In this document: positions 50,321-60,152 of the stretch, in pieces
How the letters are laid out: every line of letters starts with the position of its first letter
How positions within the stretch are numbered: position 1 is the stretch's first letter
NCBI RefSeq assembly: GCF_018130145.1
Contig: NZ_JAFCMB010000025.1
Span: 1-64,000, forward strand
Reading direction: 5' to 3'
Length of the DNA stretch: 64,000 bases
Origin: Bradyrhizobium sp. AUGA SZCCT0176
Lineage (GTDB): Bacteria > Pseudomonadota > Alphaproteobacteria > Rhizobiales > Xanthobacteraceae
Notes under the pieces: generated by a model
Database searches by the model: none
The model's input: the letters and a program-made list of their open reading frames with translations, nothing else
Told to the model about the DNA's origin: nothing
Made by a program: the position numbers and the translations under genes

Positions 50321-51784
50321 ATGTCGCAACAAACGCAGAGCCCTTCGCAAGCCGCCCGCGACGCGAATCCGGAGAGGTCGGATCCGGCCACGGATGTGGT
50401 GGACGTCGTCATTCTGCTTCATGGAATTCGCACCCGCGCGTTCTGGTATGATCTGGTGCAGCCTATCCTGGGCGAGATAGATGGCACCGTCGTCAAGCCG
50501 CTTGGCTACGATTACTTCAGCGCCCTGCGACTGGTTTTTCCCTTTTTTCGATCTGGACCGGCACGGAAGATCGCCGACGATATTCGTGACATCAAATCAA
50601 GATACGATCAGAAGAACAAGCGCGTACGTATCTCGGTCATAGCTCACAGCTTCGGAACCTACACCATTGCAACGCTTCTTCGGCAAACGAGGGACATCGA
50701 CCTGCATCATCTTGTTCTGTGTGGATCGGTGCTGCCAAATAATTTCAACTTCGACAGCATCAGCCGAAAAATTCACGGCAAATTCGTCAACGATGCCGGC
50801 GCAAGGGACGCTTGGCCGGTTTTGGCGAAGATTTCCTCATTCGGATATGGCGTTTCGGGAACGTTTGGCTTTCAGAGCGGCTTGATTGAGGACCGGTTCC
50901 ACGATTTCGCCCACTCCGACTTCTTCAATAAGGAGTTCATCCGCACCTACTGGCTTCCGATCTTCGATCAGGATCAGGTCAACCATTCGTCATATGAGCG
51001 AAAGCCGTCCTGGCGCACACGCTTGATCAACCTTCTCGCCTTGGCGCCGCCCGGTATCCTGCTTGTCGGTTTAATCGCGGCGGCGCTGTATCTCGCTGTC
51101 CCGCCTTTGTATGCGACCTACAAGGAGACCGTCCTTTCGATACTCATCAATCAGATCGACAAGGAACGATCGAAGGTAAAGCCGGTGGCGGCCCCCCCTG
51201 CGGTACCGCCATCCACACCAAGGTCGACCGAAACCGTGGCGTCCGACGATGACATTCTTTCAAGAATCCTGAAATGGGAAGGCGGTTACGCGAGTTCGCC
51301 GCAGGACCCGGCTGGCCCGACCAACGCAGGCATTACGATCGCCCAATGGTCGACCTTTACCGGGAAACCCGCCGATGCCGACACGATCAAGAACCTGACG
51401 CGAACTCAGGTGATGGATTTTTACAGGGACAATTTTCTGCAGCGTCCTGGCGTACGATCCATCAAGAATCCCGCCGTCAGGGGCGCGTATGTGAACATGT
51501 TGGTCCAGTCAGGGCCAGTTCAGGCAACCAAGGCTTTTCAGACCGCTCTAAAGGGCAGCTTCCAGGTCAGCGTTCCGCTCGATGGTGTGCTCGGCCCTTT
51601 CACGGTCGCGTCGATCAATGCGGTTGGCGATCCGGACCTTCTGATCGAAGCTGCATCCTGTGCCTTGCTCGATGCGCTCAAAGGCTCACCCGTGTTCTCC
51701 GCCTTTGGAAGAAGCTGGACTCGAAGGCTGGCGGACTTTCTCCCGAAAGATCTCAAGGGCGTCTGCCCCGGCACTTTTCAATAG
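50321..51784 (+). CDS. Alpha/beta-hydrolase - TM - GH108 muramidase fusion
   Basis: The product is 487 aa (the start at 50321 is uncertain: no clear SD; an in-frame ATG at 50189 is the alternative). Residues about 25-215 form an alpha/beta-hydrolase domain with LLHGIRTRAFWYD (oxyanion region) and the nucleophile elbow AHSFGT (Ser110). A TM helix spans about 236-260. After a Pro-rich linker (290-305) comes a GH108-type lysozyme domain: ILKWEGGYASSPQDPAGPTN (Glu320 as the catalytic acid, then GITIAQW), with a C-terminal peptidoglycan-binding-like part (VPLDGVLGPFTVASINA). With the TM in the middle, the hydrolase would be cytoplasmic and the muramidase periplasmic. A fusion of this order is not one I recognise. 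Confidence 0.82.
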   Translation: MSQQTQSPSQAARDANPERSDPATDVVDVVILLHGIRTRAFWYDLVQPILGEIDGTVVKPLGYDYFSALRLVFPFFRSGPARKIADDIRDIKSRYDQKNKRVRISVIAHSFGTYTIATLLRQTRDIDLHHLVLCGSVLPNNFNFDSISRKIHGKFVNDAGARDAWPVLAKISSFGYGVSGTFGFQSGLIEDRFHDFAHSDFFNKEFIRTYWLPIFDQDQVNHSSYERKPSWRTRLINLLALAPPGILLVGLIAAALYLAVPPLYATYKETVLSILINQIDKERSKVKPVAAPPAVPPSTPRSTETVASDDDILSRILKWEGGYASSPQDPAGPTNAGITIAQWSTFTGKPADADTIKNLTRTQVMDFYRDNFLQRPGVRSIKNPAVRGAYVNMLVQSGPVQATKAFQTALKGSFQVSVPLDGVLGPFTVASINAVGDPDLLIEAASCALLDALKGSPVFSAFGRSWTRRLADFLPKDLKGVCPGTFQ

Positions 51785-51802
51785 CATCGACAGGCGCAAA
51801 AA

Positions 51803-51826
51803 AAGGGCTGCCATTTGGCAGCCCTT
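51803..51826. terminator. Bidirectional terminator between the fusion gene and groEL
   Basis: Stem AAGGGCTGCC / GGCAGCCCTT with loop ATTT, flanked by an A run (AAAAAAA) on the left and TTTAAG on the right. It serves the plus-strand fusion gene and the minus-strand groEL gene. Confidence 0.85.
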
Positions 51827-51850
51827 TAAGCGTTCGTGCGGATCCTTGGC

Positions 51851-53497
<1,647 letters not shown>

Positions 53498-53555
53498 GTG
53501 GATTTACTCCTGATTGGATGAATACGGTTGCTTGCCGCTTGTCGTCGCCGGGGCC

Positions 53556-53694
53556 TCTTCCCCTCTCCCCTTGTGGGAGAGGGTGGACGCGATGCGAAGC
53601 ATCGCGGACGGGTGAGGGGTCTGTCTCCGCGGATGGAGACCCCTCATCCGGCGCGCTTTGCGCGCCACCTTCTCCCACAAGGGGAGAAGGGAAG
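53556..53694. repeat. Intergenic inverted repeat between groES and groEL
   Basis: The arms CTTCCCCTCTCCCCTTGTGG and the mirror-image right arm (CCACAAGGGGAGAAGGGAAG) enclose about 100 bases with internal hairpins GATGCG..CGC and CGGATGGAGACC. It has the same layout as 13576-13712 with different wording. It lies within the groESL transcript. Confidence 0.85.
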
Positions 53695-53732
53695 TGACCG
53701 CGCCGACGGGCGCGGCGGCAGTTAGGCGGTGC

Positions 53733-54029
53733 TTAAACCAGCACGCCCATGATGTCGGATTCCTTCATGATGAGGAGTTCCTCACCGTCGAGCTTGACCT
53801 CGGTGCCCGACCATTTGCCGAACAGCACGCGGTCGCCGACCTTGAGGTCGATCGGGATCAGTTTGCCGGCCTCGTCCCGGCCGCCCGGGCCGACGGCCGT
53901 GATTTCGCCCTGCGAGGGCTTTTCCTTGGCGCTGTCGGGAATGATGATGCCGCCCTTGGTCTTCTCTTCGGCGTCGATACGCTTGACCACGACGCGGTCA
54001 TGCAGTGGGCGGAATTTGGATTTGGCCAT
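53733..54029 (-). CDS. groES: Co-chaperonin GroES
   Basis: The product is 98 aa, standard length, starting MAKSKFRPLHDRVVVKRIDA, with the mobile-loop wording EEKTKGGIIIPDSAKEKPSQ and the core VGDRVLFGKWSGTEV. It caps GroEL. AGAGGAAACCTC precedes the ATG. It leads the groESL operon; its promoter and a CIRCE element lie at 54141-54208. Confidence 0.98.
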   Translation of the reverse strand: MAKSKFRPLHDRVVVKRIDAEEKTKGGIIIPDSAKEKPSQGEITAVGPGGRDEAGKLIPIDLKVGDRVLFGKWSGTEVKLDGEELLIMKESDIMGVLV

Positions 54030-54140
54030 GAGGTTTCCTCTTTGGAAGGCTTGGTTTCAGGTCTGATTGCCATCAAAATGGCTGCTAATGCCGGGTATTC
54101 GACACCGTCCCGGGCGGGACGGCCAAACTCCTTACTTGCC

Positions 54141-54167
54141 TTAGCAATCGTCGCGTTTGAGTGCTAA
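54141..54167 (-). promoter_or_regulatory. CIRCE element (HrcA operator) for groESL
   Basis: TTAGCAATC - 9 bases - GAGTGCTAA: one mismatch to the CIRCE consensus TTAGCACTC-N9-GAGTGCTAA. It lies 112 bases upstream of the groES start and just downstream of the -10 box, where a bound HrcA repressor would block initiation. Confidence 0.93.
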
Positions 54168-54179
54168 TGTGTGGCCCGG

Positions 54180-54208
54180 GGAATATGGCTTGGCGCCGAT
54201 CCTGTCAA
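54180..54208 (-). promoter_or_regulatory. Sigma-70-type promoter of groESL
   Basis: On the minus strand, TTGACA (54203-54208) and TATTCC (54180-54185) are separated by 17 bases. The CIRCE element starts 12 bases downstream of the -10 box. Confidence 0.75.
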
Positions 54209-54383
54209 GCAAGGGGGGTTAAGGCCCAAAAAAGGTTAAGGCCTTGGTGAGGCCAATATAGGATGCTCCCTGAGAAACCAAATCGGAGCGACGGCGTAAT
54301 TTGATGGACGTCATTGCTCCGGCACGTGTTTTACGGTTGGCTGCAGGACGGGTGCGGCCAAAAAACTTGTTTGGGGGAATGCG

Positions 54384-54899
54384 ATGATCGGGTCCGGTAC
54401 TGCGCGCGTGGTTGCCAATCTGGCGATCGCCTCAGCGCTCACGATGCTCTTGGGAGCGTGCAGCAGCATGAGCCTGCCGTCGCTGTCATCAAGTTCCGCG
54501 CCTCCGCCCGAGCCGGGTGTGGCTCCCGACATGCCGGCGACGATCCGCTCCGACGAGATCGTCGGCCGCTGGGGTCTCGCCTCGTATCAGAATCCGAACG
54601 ACCGGGCCCGCACCGAAAAGATGGCCCGCGATCAGTGCAGGCAGCCTTATGTGATCACCGCCGGCACCTCCGGGGGCGTGGTCATGCATCTGGCCGACCA
54701 GGCGACCCCGCAGGAACTGCGCCTCAAGGGCTCTCCGAGCGGCAAGAATTATATCGGCCCGGCCGGACCGACCCCGGGCGAGCAGGACCGCGAGGTCGTC
54801 TCGTTCGACGGCCGCGTTCTGGTGACCCGCTTTGTCGACAAGGATGCCGGGGTCCGTTACGGCAACATGGTCTATGTCCGCTGCGCGCCGCGCGCCTGA
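54384..54899 (+). CDS. Putative outer-membrane lipoprotein
   Basis: The product is 171 aa with a lipobox: a hydrophobic signal ends LLGACSS, so the Cys near residue 26 is the lipidated one. The mature protein has a Ser/Pro-rich linker (SSSSAPPPEPG), then IVGRWGLASYQNPND, QCRQPYVITAGTSGGVVMHL and VRYGNMVYVRC. No catalytic motif. A PRK-type small lipoprotein of unknown role. An ATG 5 bases upstream is followed at once by a stop, so 54384 is the start. A bidirectional terminator follows. Confidence 0.82.
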   Translation: MIGSGTARVVANLAIASALTMLLGACSSMSLPSLSSSSAPPPEPGVAPDMPATIRSDEIVGRWGLASYQNPNDRARTEKMARDQCRQPYVITAGTSGGVVMHLADQATPQELRLKGSPSGKNYIGPAGPTPGEQDREVVSFDGRVLVTRFVDKDAGVRYGNMVYVRCAPRA

Positions 54900-54931
54900 G
54901 CCGACAAAAGCCTTAACCTCGTCCGCAATAA

Positions 54932-54958
54932 AAAACGCCGGCTTCGCGCCGGCGTTTT
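54932..54958. terminator. Bidirectional terminator
   Basis: AAAACGCCGGC / GCCGGCGTTTT with a short TTCGC loop, 33 bases after the lipoprotein stop codon and before the convergent cheZ-like gene. Symmetric A and T runs serve both strands. Confidence 0.9.
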
Positions 54959-55010
54959 CGTATTCTCGGGATGACGTCGCCGGGCGTTGCCACCCGGCGC
55001 GCCGGAACTC

Positions 55011-55796
55011 TTAATCGAACAGCGCGTCGATGTCGTCCTGCGAGGCATGGCCGACGTCGCCGTCGAGCTTCGGACCGTTGAGCAGCTTGGCGTCGCCTTC
55101 ACGGGTGTCGACGATCGGGGTCGCGTGCGCTTTGAGCGCGTCGACGCCACCCCAGATGTCCATCATGACGTTGATGTGGTTCTCGATGAACTTCATCGTG
55201 GTCATCACCTTGCTGATGCGCTGACCGGTGAGATCCTGGAAGTTGCAGGCTTCGAAGATCGCGATGACGCGTTCCTGGATTTCCTCGCTGAGCAGCTTCT
55301 GCTGGTCCGGCGAAGTGTTCTTGGACAGCGCGGTCGCCGCCTGGTCGATCGCCTCGGTGGCTTCGAGAATCTGCTGCGTGGCCTGCTCGGTGCCGCCGAC
55401 GACGGCGCCGAGTTCGCCATTGACCTTGGCCATTTCGCCGCCGTCAAAGCTCTTGCCGTGCAGGGTTGCGATTTCGCGCTTGGTGCGGTTGATGGCGTCG
55501 TGAATGAGGTCGAGTTCGACCTTGAGCTTTTCGCACTGCTCGATCTGGGCACGATAGGTTTCCAGCAGCGCCTGGGCTTCGGCAACCTCGCGCGCCACCG
55601 ACGCTTCCGCCGATTCAGTCACGACGGAGCGGCCTTGACCGCCCGCGGCCATCTGGGCGCGGATCGAGCGCAGCTCGCTCATGATCTCGCGATGCATCGG
55701 GCCGATGTCGCCGCCTTCGGCAGCCGCGGACACCGGTATTGGCACATCGCCCAAAATGGCCTGTTCGATACGAAAACGTTTGCGACTAACCGACAT
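55011..55796 (-). CDS. CheZ-like chemotaxis protein
   Basis: The product is 261 aa from ATG 55796 (longer in-frame starts exist; AAGGGG lies upstream of this one at somewhat long spacing). The core is a long coiled coil (about 60-180; VAEAQALLETYRAQIEQCEK) and the C-terminal half holds ACNFQDLTGQRISKVM, the CheZ phosphatase signature, in which Gln acts on phospho-CheY. The end SQDDIDALFD resembles the CheY-binding tail of CheZ. CheZ dephosphorylates CheY-P. No other chemotaxis genes are nearby. Confidence 0.85.
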   Translation of the reverse strand: MSVSRKRFRIEQAILGDVPIPVSAAAEGGDIGPMHREIMSELRSIRAQMAAGGQGRSVVTESAEASVAREVAEAQALLETYRAQIEQCEKLKVELDLIHDAINRTKREIATLHGKSFDGGEMAKVNGELGAVVGGTEQATQQILEATEAIDQAATALSKNTSPDQQKLLSEEIQERVIAIFEACNFQDLTGQRISKVMTTMKFIENHINVMMDIWGGVDALKAHATPIVDTREGDAKLLNGPKLDGDVGHASQDDIDALFD

Positions 55797-56105
55797 GATG
55801 TATTCCCACCCCTTAACTCCGTGACCTGTTTTAGGCAGATGCGATTTAACGTGAGGTTCACGCGGGGAACACATCGCGGCGTAGTCTTCCGCGAGGCGCA
55901 CACCAGGGATTAACCATGCGTGTCCGGCGTTCACTCAAAATAAACGCTACCGGACAAATCAGCGCGCAATCGGCGACGTGGTGAATCGAAACGCCGTTCC
56001 TGTTTACCAAACCGATGTGGTTTTGACCCTTTATTGACCACGTGCAACGGCGCCGCTCAGGCGTCGCCAAACGCTAACAGTGACGAAACAGTACAGAGTA
56101 CGTCG

Positions 56106-56915
56106 ATGTTCAGAAAAATGTCTCTCGCGCTCCTTGCGGGCGTGTCGTGCCTTGGCTTCTCCGATTCTGCCTTGGCGATCGACGCCTCTCCGCTCGCCGA
56201 ACCCACCGTGATCTACGCCAATCAGCCCGCGCAGCCTGCGCCGGTACGCACCGCTTATGCCGAACGTTCGCAAATGGGCGGCGGCTTCATTGAATTCCTG
56301 TTCGGCGACGGGCCGGCGCAGGGCGGCCGCTATCAGCAACAGCAGCCGGTCTATCAGCAGCAGCCGGATTACGGATATGGCGGACGGCGCGGCACCCTGC
56401 CGCCGATGGATCCGCAACAATCGATGCGTCAGCAGCAGGAAGAAGCGGTCGAGCCGGCACAGCGCCCGGTCGATCCAAAGTACAACAAGCAGGTTGTCGA
56501 CTACACCGGCAAGGAAGGTGTCGGCACCATCGTCGTCGATACGCCCAACAAGTTCCTGTTCCTGGTGCAGGGCGACGGCAAGGCGCTGCGCTACGGCATC
56601 GGCGTCGGCCGCCCGGGTTTCACCTGGTCCGGCGTCAAGACGATCTCGGCGAAGAAGGAATGGCCGGCCTGGACCCCGCCGCCGGAAATGCTGGCGCGGC
56701 GTCCCGATCTGCCGCGGCACATGGAAGGCGGTCCGCAAAATCCGCTCGGCGCGCGCGCGATGTATCTGGGATCGACGCTCTACCGCATCCACGGCTCCAA
56801 CGAGCCCTGGACCATCGGCACCAACGTTTCGTCCGGCTGCATCCGGATGCGCAATGAAGACGTGATCGATCTCTACGGCCGCGTCGGCGTCGGCGCCAAG
56901 GTCGTTGTCATTTAA
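56106..56915 (+). CDS. L,D-transpeptidase (ErfK/YkuD family)
   Basis: The product is 269 aa from ATG 56106, with a signal peptide ending near SALA. A low-complexity Gln/Pro/Gly/Tyr linker spans about 70-115. The YkuD domain (about 135-265) carries the catalytic HGSNEPWTIGTNVSSGCIRM block with His229 and Cys245. It makes 3-3 cross-links in peptidoglycan or attaches proteins to it. A His-rich extension is absent. Downstream lie a bipartite repeat and a terminator. Confidence 0.92.
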   Translation: MFRKMSLALLAGVSCLGFSDSALAIDASPLAEPTVIYANQPAQPAPVRTAYAERSQMGGGFIEFLFGDGPAQGGRYQQQQPVYQQQPDYGYGGRRGTLPPMDPQQSMRQQQEEAVEPAQRPVDPKYNKQVVDYTGKEGVGTIVVDTPNKFLFLVQGDGKALRYGIGVGRPGFTWSGVKTISAKKEWPAWTPPPEMLARRPDLPRHMEGGPQNPLGARAMYLGSTLYRIHGSNEPWTIGTNVSSGCIRMRNEDVIDLYGRVGVGAKVVVI

Positions 56916-56919
56916 GCAT

Positions 56920-56973
56920 AGCGTTTTCGAGCGAAGTGGGGATGCCGGTTCGCGTAAAGAAAACGCGTCAAAA
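56920..56973 (+). repeat. Bipartite palindromic repeat, copy 4 (core only)
   Basis: AGCGTTTTCGAGCGAAGTGG, then GCCGGTTCGCGT, then AAGAAAACGCGTCAAA. One extra G interrupts GGATACCGG (reads GGGATGCCGG). No variable hairpin follows. It begins 4 bases after the L,D-transpeptidase stop codon. Confidence 0.88.
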
Positions 56974-56997
56974 TTAGAGCTACCAAACCGACAAAAA

Positions 56998-57026
56998 CAA
57001 ACGGCCGCTCGATCGAGCGGCCGTTT
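56998..57026. terminator. Bidirectional terminator (twin 1)
   Basis: AAACGGCCGCTC / GAGCGGCCGTTT around GATC, with AAAAACAA before and TTTTGCAATTT after. It almost repeats the hairpin at 57198-57234. It terminates the L,D-transpeptidase mRNA. Confidence 0.9.
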
Positions 57027-57038
57027 TGCAATTTATCA

Positions 57039-57186
57039 CTTGTCGTCCCGGGCTGGTGCGCGATTGCGCACCATAGGCCGGGACCCATAGCCACAAATGT
57101 TTGTTGGCGTGTACGTCCGTTGCCACAGCTTCGCTTACCACGAGCAGCGGTGGTTATGGGTCCCGGCTCAAGGCCGGGACGACAAG
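57039..57186. repeat. Long inverted repeat (GTCGTCCCGG type)
   Basis: The left arm starts CTTGTCGTCCCGGGCTGG, and the right arm ends GGCCGGGACGACAAG; further inside, GGGACCCATAGCCAC and GTGGTTATGGGTCCC pair again. The dispersed GTCGTCCCGGC..GGGACCCATA wording is familiar from Bradyrhizobium intergenic repeats, from memory. It is enclosed between two near-identical terminators (56998 and 57198). Confidence 0.85.
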
Positions 57187-57197
57187 GAAGAGAAATA

Positions 57198-57234
57198 AAA
57201 ACGGCCGCTCGATTGAGCGGCCGTTTTCTTTTTC
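57198..57234. terminator. Bidirectional terminator (twin 2)
   Basis: AAAACGGCCGCTC / GAGCGGCCGTTTT around GATT, then CTTTTTC. Nearly the same hairpin as 56998-57026 (one base differs in the loop). It lies 21 bases from the stop codon of the convergent DUF2076 gene. Confidence 0.9.
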
Positions 57235-57254
57235 AGACGTGACGTCGTTCAGGC

Positions 57255-58061
57255 TTAATCGTCGTCGCCGCCGCCGTCACCGTCGAAGCCGTCGGAGTCA
57301 TGATCCATGTCGTCATAATTGTCGTCGTTCGATGTGTTGTCGAACAGCCCCGTGCGCGAACTTCCGGACGAACCGATGTCGTTGGCGCCGGCCTCCCGCG
57401 CCAGGTCGCCGCCGGATTGATCGCTGCCGCCCGGCCGCCGGTCTTCAACGCTGCCGCGATGACCGCCGGTATCGCCGCCGAAGGCCGCCTGCTGGTTGCC
57501 GCCGCCGCCCATCATCGAGCGGATGCTGCCGAGCAGCATCGATCCGCCGACCACGCCGGCCGCTGCTGCCGCTGCCGTTCCGAGGAACGAGCCGCCACCA
57601 CCGCCGCCGAACGGCGGTTGCTGCTGCGGCTGACCATAGGCAGGCTGCTGCCCGTAGCCGGGCTGGCCGTATTGTCCGGGACCTTGTTGTCCCTGGGTCT
57701 GCTGCACCACCTCGCCGCTGTTCCAGACCGGGCGACCGCCCATGCCGGGCGAGCGGACGTTAGGTACAGAGCCGCGTGGCTGGCTCTGCCCGAAGATCGT
57801 GTCGCGCATCGAATCGAGGAAGCCGCCGGGTTGATTCTGTTCGCCCGCGTGTCCGCCTTCCAGTTGCTGGATGCGGTCGTTGGCGCGCTTCAGCGCCTCG
57901 TCCTGCACCAGCGCCGTCTGCACCAGCGCATAGACGGCATTGGGCGCACCACGCAGGCCCTGCATGATCGCGGACATGGCTTCGGGATCTCGCGGGGTGT
58001 TCTCCAGCTTGGCAAGGCGGTCGAAAAGATCGTCAATCAGTTGGCGTTCTTGCGGTGTCAT
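57255..58061 (-). CDS. DUF2076 domain protein
   Basis: The product is 268 aa. ATG 58061 has GGAG 6 bases upstream within an overlapping earlier ATG (58073), so 58061 is chosen. It begins MTPQERQLIDDLFDRLAKLE, the DUF2076 start, with AMSAIMQGLRGAPNAVYALV and a coiled coil (LKRANDRIQQLEG). A Gln/Pro/Gly-rich middle leads to GGGSFLGTAAAAAAGVVGGSMLL, a Gly-rich hydrophobic stretch near residue 170. The C terminus is very acidic and Asp-rich. The function is unknown. Confidence 0.87.
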   Translation of the reverse strand: MTPQERQLIDDLFDRLAKLENTPRDPEAMSAIMQGLRGAPNAVYALVQTALVQDEALKRANDRIQQLEGGHAGEQNQPGGFLDSMRDTIFGQSQPRGSVPNVRSPGMGGRPVWNSGEVVQQTQGQQGPGQYGQPGYGQQPAYGQPQQQPPFGGGGGGSFLGTAAAAAAGVVGGSMLLGSIRSMMGGGGNQQAAFGGDTGGHRGSVEDRRPGGSDQSGGDLAREAGANDIGSSGSSRTGLFDNTSNDDNYDDMDHDSDGFDGDGGGDDD

Positions 58062-58191
58062 GGCGTTCTCCATCGCGTCGAGTGCCTCGAAGCGCGGGGC
58101 AGATGTAGGGCGGGGTTTGTGTCGCAAGTAGTGGGAGGGCAGATTAAATTTCTGTATGCGACAAAACGACCGGCCGGTTTTTTGAGCAAAC

Positions 58192-59037
58192 TCAAGTCAG
58201 TGTAACATTGTTCCGCGCCAGCAGCGGCGGCAATTGCGCGCCGGCGAGAAACGCGTGCTCGCTTTCGCGCTGGGTGGTCATGGGATCGAGGCTGATGAGG
58301 GTTTCGTCGACGAAGCCCGGATGACACATCACGAGCCCGCCCTCCGGCAGGCCCTGCAGGAATTGCCCCATCAGGACGCCGAAATCGGGCATCTTCGAAA
58401 AATCATAGGCGCCGGCAAAGGCCGGATTGAACGGGATACCGGCACGGGTGGCGAGCCTGCGAAACCGCGAGCTGAGAACATCGAGCAGCAGCGCCTTGGG
58501 CGCGCCGAGCCGTTTCGCCAGCGGCTGAAGGCGCCCGCCCTGGCGAACCCAGGCTCCGGGCGCGGCCTGCTTCACCGCGCGCAGAAACGCATCGCGGACC
58601 TGCGGGAAGAGTTGCGCATGCTGATGGGCGTCGACGAAATCCGGCGGCCGGCCGAACAGATCCTGGAACGCCGCCAGCTGATCCATCAATTCGGCATGAA
58701 TCATTTCAGGGTCGAGCCGCCGCAACAGGCCCGATCGCAGCATCGCCGGCAGCGGCAGAAACATGCCGCCATCGGTCGGCCTGAAGTGCATCGTCAGCGG
58801 CCGGAATGGCGCGGTCAGCGTCGCATGGAGGCCGATGGCGCAGCGCGGGCTGCCGGCGGCGGCGTCCTGCAGCGCAGTGACCTCGCCGCGGCCGATCGCC
58901 GGGCCGACCACCATCACCGATGTCGCATTGAGCCGGCCCTGGCCGATCAGCTCGCGAATGGCGCGATTGACGCCCTCGCTGATCCCGTAATCATCGGCGC
59001 ACAGCCAGATACGGCGCGGCGGCGCGGCATCGTTCAT
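58192..59037 (-). CDS. ChbG/HpnK-type polysaccharide or glycolipid deacetylase
   Basis: The product is 281 aa. YdjC/ChbG-fold landmarks: LCADDYGISEG at the N terminus (metal-binding Asp pair), HATLTAPFRP, FVDAHQHAQLFP in the middle (metal-binding His), and VMCHPGFVDE near residue 240. Members remove acetyl groups from chitooligosaccharides or from sugar lipids such as hopanoid precursors (HpnK). Its ATG overlaps the glycosyltransferase stop by four bases, so the two are coupled and probably act on the same saccharide-lipid. Confidence 0.88.
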   Translation of the reverse strand: MNDAAPPRRIWLCADDYGISEGVNRAIRELIGQGRLNATSVMVVGPAIGRGEVTALQDAAAGSPRCAIGLHATLTAPFRPLTMHFRPTDGGMFLPLPAMLRSGLLRRLDPEMIHAELMDQLAAFQDLFGRPPDFVDAHQHAQLFPQVRDAFLRAVKQAAPGAWVRQGGRLQPLAKRLGAPKALLLDVLSSRFRRLATRAGIPFNPAFAGAYDFSKMPDFGVLMGQFLQGLPEGGLVMCHPGFVDETLISLDPMTTQRESEHAFLAGAQLPPLLARNNVTLT

Positions 59038-60080
59038 TCCGCGGCGGTCCGTTCGCTGACGCTTGCGGTGGTCGTTTCGTCCGCGCGCTTCTCGGAGTGT
59101 TCGGCGACGAAATAGATCGGACGGGCTTTCAGCTCCGACAGGATCTTGCCGATATATTCGCCGACGATGCCGATCATGATCAGCTGCACGCCGCCGATCG
59201 TCATCAGGCCGATCACGAGCGAGGGATAGCCGGGGACCTGCTTGCCCGTGGTCAAGACTTCCCAGAGAATGGTCAGGCCGAACAGAAAGGCGCCCACTGC
59301 GAGCAGCACGCCGAACAGGCTGGCAAAGCGCAACGGCGCCACCGAGAACGAGGTCAGCCCCTCGATCGACAGGCCCACCAGCCGGCCGGCGCTGAAGGTG
59401 GTGACGCCGTGCGCGCGCGGCGCCGGCTCATAATCGACGCGGATCTGCCGGAAGCCGATCCAGCTCGCCAGACCCTTGAAGAAGCGATTGCGCTCGGGCA
59501 GCTGCTTGAGCGCTGCCGCGGCGCGCGGCGACAGCAGGCGGAAGTCGCCGGCATCCTCGGGGATTTTCTGCCGTGCGCCGTAATTGATCAGCGCGTAGAA
59601 GCCGTGCACGGCAAGACGCCGCAGAAACGATTCATTGTCGCGATGCGCCTTTGCCGTATAGACGACGTCGTAGCCGTCATCGATCCAGTGGCTGACCAGC
59701 TTCTCGACCAGGGTCGGCGGATGCTGGCCGTCGCCGTCCATGAACAGCACCGCGCCGCGCCGCGCATGGTCGAGCCCCGCCATCAAGGCGGCTTCCTTGC
59801 CGAAATTGCGCGACAGCGACACCACCTGAACGTCGAGCGCGTCGGCCTTCAGGGTGCGCGCGATGCTAAGCGTGGTATCGGCGCTGCCGTCATCGACATA
59901 GACCACTTCGCTGGCGAGGCCATAGCGCTGCCGCAAGATCCTGGCGAGGCCGATCAGCCGCTCGTGCAGCAACGCGAGCCCGGCGGCCTCGTTATAGACC
60001 GGCACGACAATCGACAGCCCCCGCGCCGCGGCGCTCGCCGCGGTGGTGGACAGGCCGGAAACGTCAGAGCCAAGCGTCAT
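59034..60080 (-). CDS. Family 2 glycosyltransferase with two C-terminal TM helices
   Basis: The product is 348 aa, with an N-terminal GT-A domain: LSIVVPVYNEAAGLALLHE (about 22-40), YVDDGSADTT (about 75), and DGDGQHPP (about 125) with the metal-binding Asp residues. Two TM helices lie at about 245-270 and 280-305, followed by a short tail. This is the DPM1/GtrB/ArnC-like layout: transfer of a sugar to a polyprenyl phosphate. It is coupled to the ChbG/HpnK-type deacetylase gene by a four-base overlap, which suggests joint lipid-linked sugar modification. Confidence 0.9.
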   Translation of the reverse strand: MTLGSDVSGLSTTAASAAARGLSIVVPVYNEAAGLALLHERLIGLARILRQRYGLASEVVYVDDGSADTTLSIARTLKADALDVQVVSLSRNFGKEAALMAGLDHARRGAVLFMDGDGQHPPTLVEKLVSHWIDDGYDVVYTAKAHRDNESFLRRLAVHGFYALINYGARQKIPEDAGDFRLLSPRAAAALKQLPERNRFFKGLASWIGFRQIRVDYEPAPRAHGVTTFSAGRLVGLSIEGLTSFSVAPLRFASLFGVLLAVGAFLFGLTILWEVLTTGKQVPGYPSLVIGLMTIGGVQLIMIGIVGEYIGKILSELKARPIYFVAEHSEKRADETTTASVSERTAAE

Positions 60081-60152
60081 AGATCAGGTTCCATCATGGA
60101 CAACAGCATATGTTACTCGTCGCAAGCTGTCGCTACGATGAATGAAATCTAT

